Assembly (NCBI GenBank): GCA_021287065.1 | Contig: JAJTBE010000052.1 | Location: 1-32,386 of the forward strand | DNA length: 32,386 bases | Origin: Bacillota bacterium | GTDB lineage: Bacteria > Vulcanimicrobiota > JAJTBE01 | Reading direction: 5' to 3' | Shown: piece by piece, positions 5,765 through 13,184 of the stretch | Numbering within the stretch: position 1 is the first letter of the stretch | Layout of the letters: each line of letters opens with the position of its first letter | Made by a program: the position numbers and the translations under genes | The notes under the pieces: model-generated | Database searches by the model: none | Told to the model about the DNA's origin: nothing | The model's input: only the letters and a program-made list of their open reading frames with translations

Positions 5765-6835
5765 TTGAAAACCATTAATGAATTATTCACCCTGATGGTG
5801 GAAAGAAGAAGTTCGCATTTTCACTTCGTTCCGGGCAGCCCTATTATGATGAGGCAGGGAGCATCCATCGCCCCCCTGGATTCACATATTCTCAGCCCCG
5901 CTGATACGGCGAAATTAGCCAACGCCCTTCTTACCGACAAACAGAAAAGAATTTTCGAGGAAAGACTGGAAGTTGACTTCTCATATTCAATTCCGGGACT
6001 TTCCAGATATCGTATAAATGTATTCCGGCAGAGAGGCTCCATAGCCATGGTTATAGCCACTCATCCTCCAAGCCCTCCCACTATGGAAGAACTTGGACTG
6101 CCCGAATCCATCAAAAATCTGGCTGCTCAGGCAAAATCAGGGCTTATCGTGCTCTGCGGCCCGAGAGCATCCGGAAAATCAAATACTCTGGCAGCTATCA
6201 TCAACTATATCCTTGAAACAAGAAATATGCAGGTCGTCAGCTTCGAAAACCCCATCGACTTCCTGCATAAAAACAAAAAAGGCATTATCTGCCAGCGTGA
6301 AAAAGGAACCGACTTCCAGACATTCGAAAACGCCTTCAATTCACTCCGCCACCAGGCTTGTGACATTCTGGTCGTTACCGAATTCGAGGAACCGGATGTC
6401 GTAGCACACGCCCTCAATCTGGCAGCAGGCGGAAACCTCGTCATCGTTACCGGACAGGCTCCCAGTGTTCAGGTTATGATCGACAAGATTCTCGATATTT
6501 TCCCGCCCCACCAGAGAAAACAGGCTCTCAATCTGCTCTCGGTCGGTCTGAATGCCATTATCTCACAGACCCTTCTCAGCAAAGCAGCCGGCGGCGGACT
6601 TATTCCCGCCTTCGAAATCCTTACAGGCGCACCGGCAATCCGCAACTGCCTCAGAGAAGACAAACTCATTCAGATCCATCCGTTTATGAGCAGCCACGGC
6701 AGAGAATACGGAATGGTTACTCAGGAACAGGCACTTCGCGCTATGCTCAAAAAGAACCTTATCACCAAGGACGAAGCTATCGCAAAATCAGTCCGTATCG
6801 AAGAGTTCAAAAAAGTCCTCTCACTGCCTTACTAA
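5765..6835 (+). CDS. Degenerate PilT paralogue (356 aa)
   Basis: TTG 5765 follows AAGGAGGTCGAATAG, an excellent Shine-Dalgarno site. The protein is collinear with the upstream PilT throughout (YSIPGLSRYRINVFRQRGS, DIFPPHQ, GAPAIRNCLRE). Walker A is kept as GPRASGKS (132-139) and Walker B glutamate at E206 (DILVVTEFEE). The Asp box is altered from EDPIEF to ENPIDF (151-156). The His box is lost: ATLHTNSAP becomes VTGQAPSV, with no His. The N-terminal SDLHLKTG becomes SHFHFVPG. It may bind ATP but hydrolyse it poorly. An accessory, PilU-like regulatory subunit of the retraction motor is the simplest reading. A rho-independent terminator follows. Confidence 0.88.
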   Translation: MKTINELFTLMVERRSSHFHFVPGSPIMMRQGASIAPLDSHILSPADTAKLANALLTDKQKRIFEERLEVDFSYSIPGLSRYRINVFRQRGSIAMVIATHPPSPPTMEELGLPESIKNLAAQAKSGLIVLCGPRASGKSNTLAAIINYILETRNMQVVSFENPIDFLHKNKKGIICQREKGTDFQTFENAFNSLRHQACDILVVTEFEEPDVVAHALNLAAGGNLVIVTGQAPSVQVMIDKILDIFPPHQRKQALNLLSVGLNAIISQTLLSKAAGGGLIPAFEILTGAPAIRNCLREDKLIQIHPFMSSHGREYGMVTQEQALRAMLKKNLITKDEAIAKSVRIEEFKKVLSLPY

Positions 6836-6851
6836 TAATAATAGCTCACAC

Positions 6852-6882
6852 AAGGGTGGTTCATCAGAATCACCCTTTTTTA
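6852..6882 (+). terminator. Rho-independent terminator after the pilT pair
   Basis: AAGGGTG, a loop of about 10 bases, then CACCCTT followed by a run of six T residues. It lies 17 bases past the stop of the pilT paralogue and before the SDR gene. Confidence 0.8.
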
Positions 6883-6940
6883 TTGTATGCGGTATTACAG
6901 TTAATAAGACTTCAAATTTCATTAATTCAGGGAGATAAAA

Positions 6941-7702
6941 ATGCATTCATTTGAAAATAAAGTAGCACTGGTAACCGGCGGAACATCCGGTATCGGAAGG
7001 GTTACTGCTGAAAAACTTGCTTCCCTCGGTGCTTCGGTGGTTGTCGCAGGCAGAAGCAGCGAAAAAGGCGCTCTGACAGTCAATAGTATTGAAGCTGCCG
7101 GAGGTAAAGCTTTGTTCGTAAAAACCGATGTAAGTAATGAAGAACAGGTGAAAAATCTTGTGGAAAAAACCCTTGAAGCTTTCGGCAGACTGGATTTTGC
7201 CTTCAACAATGCAGGCGTGGAACAGACCCCTATGCCTCTGGGCGAAACCACTGAGGAACTATATCATTCCGTAATGGATGCCAATGTCAAGGGAGTCTGG
7301 CTCTGCCTCAAACACGAGATTCCCGCTATGCTCAAATCCGGCGGCGGAGCAATTGTCAACACTTCATCATACAGCGGTGTGATCTCCTTTGCCACAATCC
7401 CTCTCTATTCAGCCAGTAAACATGCCGTCGTCGGGCTTACAAAATCCGTAGCCCTCGAATTTGCAAAACAGAATATCAGGGTCAACGCCATTCTTCCCGG
7501 CGCAGTGGAAGACACAGGCACATTCGAACGCAGCTTCGGAGGCAATAATGACGCCATAGAATGGGCAAAATCAATCCACCCCATGGGCAGACTTGCAAAA
7601 CCCGGAGAAATAGCTGATTCGGTAATCTACATGCTCTCAGACGCAGCAGGATTCATGACAGGCCACTCCCTCATAGTTGACGGAGGCTACACTGCAGGGT
7701 AG
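6941..7702 (+). CDS. Short-chain dehydrogenase/reductase (253 aa)
   Basis: AGGGAGATAAAA precedes ATG 6941. The product is a classical SDR: NAD(P)-binding TGGTSGIG at 12-19, NNAG at 89-92, the catalytic Ser in NTSSYSG (142-143), Tyr156 and Lys160 in LYSASK, and the C-terminal GHSLIVDGGYTAG. Length is typical. It is closest in style to the glucose 1-dehydrogenase / 3-oxoacyl-ACP reductase-like group, but substrate cannot be told. A basic Arg38 after the second strand (VVVAGRSS) may favour NADP(H). It stands alone between two terminator-like hairpins, with no pathway neighbours. Confidence 0.93.
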   Translation: MHSFENKVALVTGGTSGIGRVTAEKLASLGASVVVAGRSSEKGALTVNSIEAAGGKALFVKTDVSNEEQVKNLVEKTLEAFGRLDFAFNNAGVEQTPMPLGETTEELYHSVMDANVKGVWLCLKHEIPAMLKSGGGAIVNTSSYSGVISFATIPLYSASKHAVVGLTKSVALEFAKQNIRVNAILPGAVEDTGTFERSFGGNNDAIEWAKSIHPMGRLAKPGEIADSVIYMLSDAAGFMTGHSLIVDGGYTAG

Positions 7703-7738
7703 GATTCCTGTAATGAGATTAATTACAATTCCCTGCCA

Positions 7739-7765
7739 GAGGGCAGATAAGAACCATCTGCCCTC
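7739..7765 (+). terminator. Hairpin downstream of the SDR gene, weak terminator
   Basis: GAGGGCAGAT, seven bases, then ATCTGCCCTC form a perfect 10-bp stem 37 bases after the SDR stop. No T-run follows, so it may be a 3'-end stabiliser or an inefficient terminator. Confidence 0.45.
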
Positions 7766-7818
7766 CTATCAGATTCTCCTGCTTCATCCCGTAAACTCAA
7801 GCAATGAAACATTATGCC

Positions 7819-7847
7819 AATCGTAGGGGCATTGCCAATGCACCGGC
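7819..7847 (-). repeat. Degenerate REP-like hairpin
   Basis: GTAGGGGCATTGCCAATGC contains the stem GCATTG-c-CAATGC next to GTAGGGG. Its reverse complement ends CCCCTACGATT, like the CCCCTCCTACGATC end of the REP-like units at 277, 486 and 32134. Confidence 0.4.
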
Positions 7848-7851
7848 TTTT

Positions 7852-8115
7852 AGAGATTGTGTAAAAACAATTCTTACAACAAATCTAAACCCATTTTAAC
7901 ATTGTATTTGACTATCTTTCATTAAACCTGAAACCCCTGGAACCAACACCGGGTTTTAACCCGGTGGAAAGCAGAACCCCATAACCACGGGCTTTAAACC
8001 ATTTCAATGGTTTCCCTTGCATAGAATTTACCCCTAAACCAAAACCATTGATTTTTGCTAAATTTGATTTTTAACCTGAAAAATACCCTTCGAAAAAGGT
8101 TTTTACACAATCTCT
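7852..8115 (-). mobile_element. MITE-like element copy 2 (264 bp)
   Basis: Perfect 17-base terminal inverted repeats AGAGATTGTGTAAAAAC (7852-7868) and GTTTTTACACAATCTCT (8099-8115) bound a gene-free element. Its reverse complement aligns with the element at 1516-2098 minus that copy's nested insert. It contains the perfect palindrome CACCGGGTT-tt-AACCCGGTG and AAACCATT-tc-AATGGTTT. No target duplication is evident. The ends resemble IS256-family termini (inference). Confidence 0.8.
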
Positions 8116-8173
8116 TTAACACGCTCCTGCCAACCGCCAGCCTCCCCCTTAACCACAACCCCCGCCAACAACT

Positions 8174-8203
8174 GCCGGATCGCAGGCATCCCGCCTGTCC
8201 CCC
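8174..8203 (-). repeat. REP-like unit of the CAGGCGGGATGCCTG type
   Basis: CAGGC (8183-8187) and GCCTG (8193-8197) form a hairpin within a block that is the near-exact reverse complement of 586-618. It joins directly onto the palindrome-rich repeat copy C. Confidence 0.6.
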
Positions 8204-8332
8204 TTCCCAAAACTTTTGAATTGGGGGACCGACAAGGGACCGTCGGGATTTGGGACCCTCAGATGAAGCCACACTTTTTTCAAATAGCGGGGTTTCATCC
8301 GAACCTCCTTCCTTGAAAAACAGGAATATTTG
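8204..8332 (+). repeat. Copy C of the palindrome-rich repeat (right half)
   Basis: It begins at CCCAAAACTTTTGAATTGGG and continues through GGGACCGAC and GGGACCGTC blocks, a stem with arms around CACACTTTTTTCAAATAGCG, and CCTTCCTTGAAAAACAGGAATATT. It matches the right half of copies B and D. The left half (from the TGCCACTGAATTAA end) is absent. Open frames across this block are fortuitous. The rest of 8333-8491 shows no gene. Confidence 0.65.
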
Positions 8333-8491
8333 GTTGGAAATCAGGATAATATACTCATCTTTACCGTTAGAAACCGAAAAACTCAGCATTCATGCCTGTA
8401 TGCGCTATTTTGGAGAAAATTATGGGCACTACGATTCCGCAATTTTCATTCTCAGGTGGTGGGAAAATTTCCGATTTGATATACCGTACGC

Positions 8492-8521
8492 AAAAAGAGA
8501 GCCTTTGCAGGCTCTCTTTTT
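8492..8521 (-). terminator. Terminator for rpsA (symmetrical)
   Basis: AAAAAGAGAGCC-tttgca-GGCTCTCTTTTT has an 8-bp GC-containing stem with T-runs on either strand. It lies 18 bases beyond the stop of the S1 gene on the minus strand and could act in both directions. Confidence 0.85.
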
Positions 8522-8539
8522 ATATAAAGGTATTTCCGT

Positions 8540-10192
8540 CTATTTTTTAGCCGGTGGAGTATCTTTGGGGTTTATGCTGTCTTTCCAGACTTCCTTTGAT
8601 TCTCCCACCAGTGCTGCTGTTGTTTTGGTTGAAAACTCCTCTTTGGGGGCCGGTTTAGCCGCCGGGGGAGTTGTTTTCTGAATCTGTTGTCCCAGGCTGA
8701 CGGGTTTGATTCCGGGAATTGCTGCCGGGGGCTTTCTCTGAGCCACAGCTTCAGGAGCCGGAGCTTCAGCAGGTTTCTGCTGAGGAGCAGCTTTGGGCGC
8801 TTCTTCCTGTTTTACCTGAGGTTTCGATTCGATGGTTACGGGTTTAGCGATCTCTGCGGGTTTTTCTTCCGCTTTTGGTTTGGTAGAGATCTGCCCCGCT
8901 TGAACTTTGATTTCTTCTTTGATTACGGTTCTTTTAACTTCCTGCTTAGTTTCCGGAATCACCTGTTCAAGGGGGCTATGGGCTTTTTTTTCCGTACCGA
9001 TTTCCTTCATTTTAGCTTTGAGTATATCGCCGATTGTGGCTCCCTGAGTGGCTACGGGTGCTGAATAGGCAGCTTTGTCATTCTTGTCAGCTTCCTGTTC
9101 AACTGTGCGCATTGAGAGAAGAATTCTGCGGGAATCTGCATCGATTTCAGCTATTTTAACTTCAATCTCCTGCTCTTCTTTCAGATTGGCTGCGGGCTTC
9201 GGAGCTTTTTTGTCGCTCATTTCCTGAATAGGAATTACGCCTTCCACTCCGTCCATAAGTTCTACAAAGATGTATTTTTTGGCTATTTTGGTGATTATGC
9301 CCTTAACGAGCTGTCCCTGTGAAAACTCCTCTGCAGCTACGCTCCAGGGATCGGGAAGAGCCTGTCTGAGGGAAAGGGAAATTCTTTCCTTTTTCTTGTC
9401 AACCTTCAATACCATTACATCGACTTCCATGCCAACCTTTACGACTTCCGAAGGATTTTTAATTCTCTTCCATGAAAGTTCTGAAATGTGAACCAGTCCG
9501 TCCACTCCGCCCAGATTGACAAATGCGCCGAAGTTGGTGATTCTGGCGATGCTGCCCTGAACGATCTGTCCTTCATAGAGATTGTCGAGGGTCTGATCTT
9601 TCATCAGAACCTTTTCCTCTTCGAGGACTTTTTTACGGGAAAGGACCACTTTTCTGCGGTTGCGGTCAAGTTCGATTACTTTAAGTCTGAGGGCTTCGCC
9701 TACGAAGTCCGACAGATCTTTAACGGGTCTTGTATCGACCTGCGATGCGGGAACGAATCCGCGCAGTCCCAGATCAACAAGAAGTCCGCCTTTTACATGT
9801 TCAACTACGGTGCCGGTAACGGTTGTGCCGTCGTTGAAAGCTTTGGTGACATTGCGCCATGCTGTTTCCAGCTCGGCTCTTTTTTTGGAAAGGATAAGTT
9901 CGCCTTCCATATCGTTTGTTTTGATTACAACGACGGGAACATCCTCACCAATCTGAATAACTTCACTGGGGTGCTCGATTTTCTTGTGGGTAAGCTGGTT
10001 CACCGGAACAAAGCCTTCCTGCTTGTAGCCGATGTCCACATATACTCCTTCGTTGGCGAGTTTAACGACTTTACCAATCAGATACTCACCTACGCGGATG
10101 CGTTTAAAACTCTTCTCGTAGTCTTCGTGAGAAGCCATGTTGAATTCCGGATCGTTTTCCATGGCATTTTTCACGTTGTCCTGTCCGTCCAT
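8540..10192 (-). CDS. rpsA: 30S ribosomal protein S1 (550 aa)
   Basis: The start is preceded by GAAAGGAGAATTGT. Four S1/OB-fold repeats are visible at about 32-104 (GEYLIGKVVKLANEGVYVDI), 120-187 (GTVVEHVKGGLLVDLGLRGF), 205-277 (GSIARITNFGAFVNLGGVDG) and 291-363 (GIITKIAKKYIFVELMDGVE). Repeat 3, with GAFV and DGLVHISEL, is the canonical RNA-binding repeat. A long tail (about 364-550) is rich in Pro, Ala and Lys, with no predicted fold. The four-repeat form is shorter than the six-repeat enterobacterial S1 and occurs in many other phyla. It binds mRNA on the 30S subunit during initiation. It lies downstream of polA, followed by a strong terminator. Confidence 0.93.
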   Translation of the reverse strand: MDGQDNVKNAMENDPEFNMASHEDYEKSFKRIRVGEYLIGKVVKLANEGVYVDIGYKQEGFVPVNQLTHKKIEHPSEVIQIGEDVPVVVIKTNDMEGELILSKKRAELETAWRNVTKAFNDGTTVTGTVVEHVKGGLLVDLGLRGFVPASQVDTRPVKDLSDFVGEALRLKVIELDRNRRKVVLSRKKVLEEEKVLMKDQTLDNLYEGQIVQGSIARITNFGAFVNLGGVDGLVHISELSWKRIKNPSEVVKVGMEVDVMVLKVDKKKERISLSLRQALPDPWSVAAEEFSQGQLVKGIITKIAKKYIFVELMDGVEGVIPIQEMSDKKAPKPAANLKEEQEIEVKIAEIDADSRRILLSMRTVEQEADKNDKAAYSAPVATQGATIGDILKAKMKEIGTEKKAHSPLEQVIPETKQEVKRTVIKEEIKVQAGQISTKPKAEEKPAEIAKPVTIESKPQVKQEEAPKAAPQQKPAEAPAPEAVAQRKPPAAIPGIKPVSLGQQIQKTTPPAAKPAPKEEFSTKTTAALVGESKEVWKDSINPKDTPPAKK

Positions 10193-10318
10193 ACAATTCT
10201 CCTTTCAAAATGGTCGCAGTTGCAGTAGTTGTGCTTTCCGGTAATCACCCCGATTCTTATTGTTGTCCTGTTAAACTATAGGCGCGCCGCTCTTAACAGT
10301 GCGCCTGATATTCCAATT

Positions 10319-13042
10319 TTAAACCGTCGCCGGTATTTTACTGTTCATTTCTTTCCAGTTAATTCCTTCAGAAACTTTGATGGCTATCGGAACAGATAGC
10401 TGAACCACATGCTCCATCAGGTTTCTGAGATCGTTGGAGTATTTTTCCACTCTGCGTTTACGGGTTTCGATGAGCAGCTCCTCACGCACCTGAAGCATCA
10501 GATGCATATCCCTGTGGGTTCTGGCTACGCCTTCAAACACATCCACAAGGGTCTTTTTGATTATATCCGCTGCGCTTCCGGTTACGGCAAAGCTTATGGC
10601 GCCTTTTTCAGCAGAACTTCTCATATTCTTGTTTCTGCTGTCGATGTTTGCCAGACTTCTCTTCCTGCCGAGAATGGTTTTGACATATCCGGTTTCTCTT
10701 GCGGTTTCAACCAGCTTTTCAAGATAAGTAACTGCTTCGCTGAAATATTCGGCGTGTTTTGCCAGATAATCTTTCACACTGGCTTTATCGATTCCCAGTT
10801 CCCTTGAAATGGCATGGGCTGAAGAACCGTTGATAAGTGAGAAATTAATCTCCTTGGCGGTTTTTCTCATCTGCTCGGTAACTTCATCCTCAGTTACTCC
10901 GAAGATTACCGAAGCTGCATGCCTGTGGATATCTCCGTTGGCTTCAAATACCTGCTTCATTTTTGAATCACCTGACAGGTGGGCGAGGATTCGCATTTCC
11001 AGTTGGGTAAAATCGAATCCGATAAATGCTTTTTCCTGATCGGTGGGTACAAAAATCCGCTTTGTGGATTCAGGGATCTGCTGGAGGTTTGGCATTGTGG
11101 AGATAATTCTGCCTGCAATGCTCAGATTCTGGGCAAACGACAGATGAAGTCTCCCTGTTGTGGGAACTATCTGGTTTTTAATCGAATCAAGAAGATTCGA
11201 TTTTATTCTCGCCATATCCCTGTATTTAAGAATTTTTTCGATGATGGGATGCTCATCAACCAGCTTCTCAAGAACTTCCGCAGAAGTTTTAAATCCTGAT
11301 TCCGTTGATTCGCCGCCCTTAATTTTAAGCTCTTCGAAAAGAACTGTGCCAAGCTGTTTGGTTGAGTTTATATTAAACTCTCTGCCTGCCAGAGCGTAAA
11401 TCTCATTGGCTGCTTCCTGCATTCTGCCAACCAGCCCGTTGGTTTCATCTTCGAGGGCTGCCGTGTCTATTTTAATGCCCCTTGTTTCCATAGCAGCAAT
11501 AACTGATGTCAGAGGCATTTCAATTTCCTTGAAATAATCCAGCATCTCTTCTTTTTTGAGGCGCTTCTGCATTTCGGGTCCGAGCCTGTTTATGCGGACA
11601 GCTCTGCCTGCTGTAAAGAGTGAAAGATCCTGAAGCGGAACTTCCACAATACTGATCTTCTTCCGGGTTTTCTTGGGGTTTACTATTTCATCAAGGGATT
11701 TTGCCTTGAAGTCCGCATAGCGGTTCAGCACAGCCTCAAGACTTCTCGGAGCGTTGTCAGGCTCCAGAAGATAACCGGCAATCATCATATCGGCAAAATT
11801 TCTACCGGTGAAGTATTCGCCTCTTTTCAGATAGGGTATGCTGCCCTTCAGATCATAGATATACTTGGTTACAGACGGATTTTCCAAATGAGGCTTCAGT
11901 TCGTGAAGAACTCTGTCCCTTGAAAAAGTGGAAATTCCGAATGTGGATGAAATGCTTACGCCTTCAGGCATTACAAACGGGAAATAATACCCGTTGGTTC
12001 TGCCTTCTCCGATAGCAATGCTGATAAGTTCGTTGTTTTCCGCCATCCACATAATGGAGAAGGAACCGCTTGAGCCTCCCAGTTTGCCCAGCATATAATC
12101 GAGATCTTCGTCTTTTCCAACTATCTCTACGATTATGTCCTGAATCTCTTCCATCTCTTCTTCCTTAAAACCGAGTCTTTTGAGCATGGTTTTAAACTCA
12201 AGACGAAGGAAAAGCTGCTTGAGGTCTTCTCTTTCAGGTTCTTTAACCCGAAGGTCTTCCCATGTGTATTCAAGGGGAAGATGCTTTTCGAGGGATGCAA
12301 GCCTTTTCGAAAGATAAGCCTGCTCCTGATTTTCAAGAATCTGTTTTCTCCAGCGCGAAGGTATGCCGTCCGGATTTCCGAACATTGCTTCCAGACTTTC
12401 AAACTGGTTGAGAAGTTTTGATGCGCTTGCTTCACCTATACCCGGGATACCGGGAATATGGTCCGAAGAGTCCCCTGCAAGGGCTTTGTAATCCACCAGC
12501 TGCGGGGGATTGATGCTAAAGCGTTTTCTCACCTGTTCTTCGTCATATACCACCAGGTCGCTTATACCTCTGCGTGTGGTAACAACCTGGGTCTCAGGAG
12601 TGACCAGCTGGAGCATATCCAGATCGCCGCTGTAAATTCTTGTAAAAACTCCCTTTTCTCTGGCCGCAGTGGCAAGTGTGGCGATACAATCGTCAGCTTC
12701 GTAGCCTTCGGTCCAGAAAATGGGGATTTTCAGAGCAGATACTACTTCTTCGATAAAAGCAAACTGGATTTCCAGCTCCTCAGGCATTCTCTGCCTGTGG
12801 GCTTTATATTCTGCAAACTGATCAAGACGGGCAGTCGGCCTTGACTTATCAAAAGCTACACCCATATAATCAGGCTTTTCATCTTCTATTATCTGGTATA
12901 GCATGTTTGTGAAGCCATAGACAGCATTCATCGGTTCGCCCCGCGATGTTTTAAGTGGTGGCAGCGCGTAAAACGCCCGGTATGCAAGTCCATTGCCGTC
13001 AACAAGAATAAGTTTTTCTCGCATTTCGCCTTTGGTTTCCAT
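10319..13042 (-). CDS. polA: DNA polymerase I with divergent active site (907 aa)
   Basis: ATG 13042 (METKGEMREK) has AGGGAAG upstream and is preferred over the longer frame. The 5'-nuclease domain (about 1-290) looks intact: LILVDGNGLAYRAFYAL, YEADDCIATL, GDLDMLQLV, GDSSDHIPGIPGIG. The 3'-5' exonuclease domain lacks the DxE and YxxxD motifs, so it is proofreading-dead. In the polymerase domain, motif A (FDFTQLEMRILAHLSGD) is normal, but motif B reads RKTAKEINFSLING (usual Tyr766 is Asn). The 841-849 region reads KGAISFAVTG, so usual Arg841/Asn845/Gln849 are Lys/Ser/Thr. Motif C reads LQVREELLIE instead of QVHDELV, giving His881Arg and Asp882Glu (E. coli numbering). It replaces RNA primers and repairs gaps; its activity may be altered. 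Confidence 0.93.
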   Translation of the reverse strand: METKGEMREKLILVDGNGLAYRAFYALPPLKTSRGEPMNAVYGFTNMLYQIIEDEKPDYMGVAFDKSRPTARLDQFAEYKAHRQRMPEELEIQFAFIEEVVSALKIPIFWTEGYEADDCIATLATAAREKGVFTRIYSGDLDMLQLVTPETQVVTTRRGISDLVVYDEEQVRKRFSINPPQLVDYKALAGDSSDHIPGIPGIGEASASKLLNQFESLEAMFGNPDGIPSRWRKQILENQEQAYLSKRLASLEKHLPLEYTWEDLRVKEPEREDLKQLFLRLEFKTMLKRLGFKEEEMEEIQDIIVEIVGKDEDLDYMLGKLGGSSGSFSIMWMAENNELISIAIGEGRTNGYYFPFVMPEGVSISSTFGISTFSRDRVLHELKPHLENPSVTKYIYDLKGSIPYLKRGEYFTGRNFADMMIAGYLLEPDNAPRSLEAVLNRYADFKAKSLDEIVNPKKTRKKISIVEVPLQDLSLFTAGRAVRINRLGPEMQKRLKKEEMLDYFKEIEMPLTSVIAAMETRGIKIDTAALEDETNGLVGRMQEAANEIYALAGREFNINSTKQLGTVLFEELKIKGGESTESGFKTSAEVLEKLVDEHPIIEKILKYRDMARIKSNLLDSIKNQIVPTTGRLHLSFAQNLSIAGRIISTMPNLQQIPESTKRIFVPTDQEKAFIGFDFTQLEMRILAHLSGDSKMKQVFEANGDIHRHAASVIFGVTEDEVTEQMRKTAKEINFSLINGSSAHAISRELGIDKASVKDYLAKHAEYFSEAVTYLEKLVETARETGYVKTILGRKRSLANIDSRNKNMRSSAEKGAISFAVTGSAADIIKKTLVDVFEGVARTHRDMHLMLQVREELLIETRKRRVEKYSNDLRNLMEHVVQLSVPIAIKVSEGINWKEMNSKIPATV

Positions 13043-13184
13043 AATTCGACTTCCCTGTATATAAATTTGTATCACTGATATTTACGAAAATTAAAAAAAT
13101 TTCGTTTCAACTTTTAATTATAAATGAAATCAACATGATAATCCACCCCTGCTACAATTTCTTTTTTTTATCGGAAAACCCTTC

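Noticed and set aside
7994-8681. Frames on both strands across MITE copy 2, repeat copy C and the rpsA terminator
   Set aside because: They cross element boundaries and a terminator, and the plus-strand one ends antisense to rpsA.
9488-10228. 246-codon plus-strand frame
   Set aside because: Fully antisense to rpsA, whose four S1 repeats are unmistakable; it is a codon-bias shadow.
13043-13184. AT-rich hairpin CGAAAATT…AATTTCG between the GT-C and polA genes as a terminator
   Set aside because: The stem is AT-rich and weak and no clear T-run follows; it is insufficient to call a terminator or promoter.
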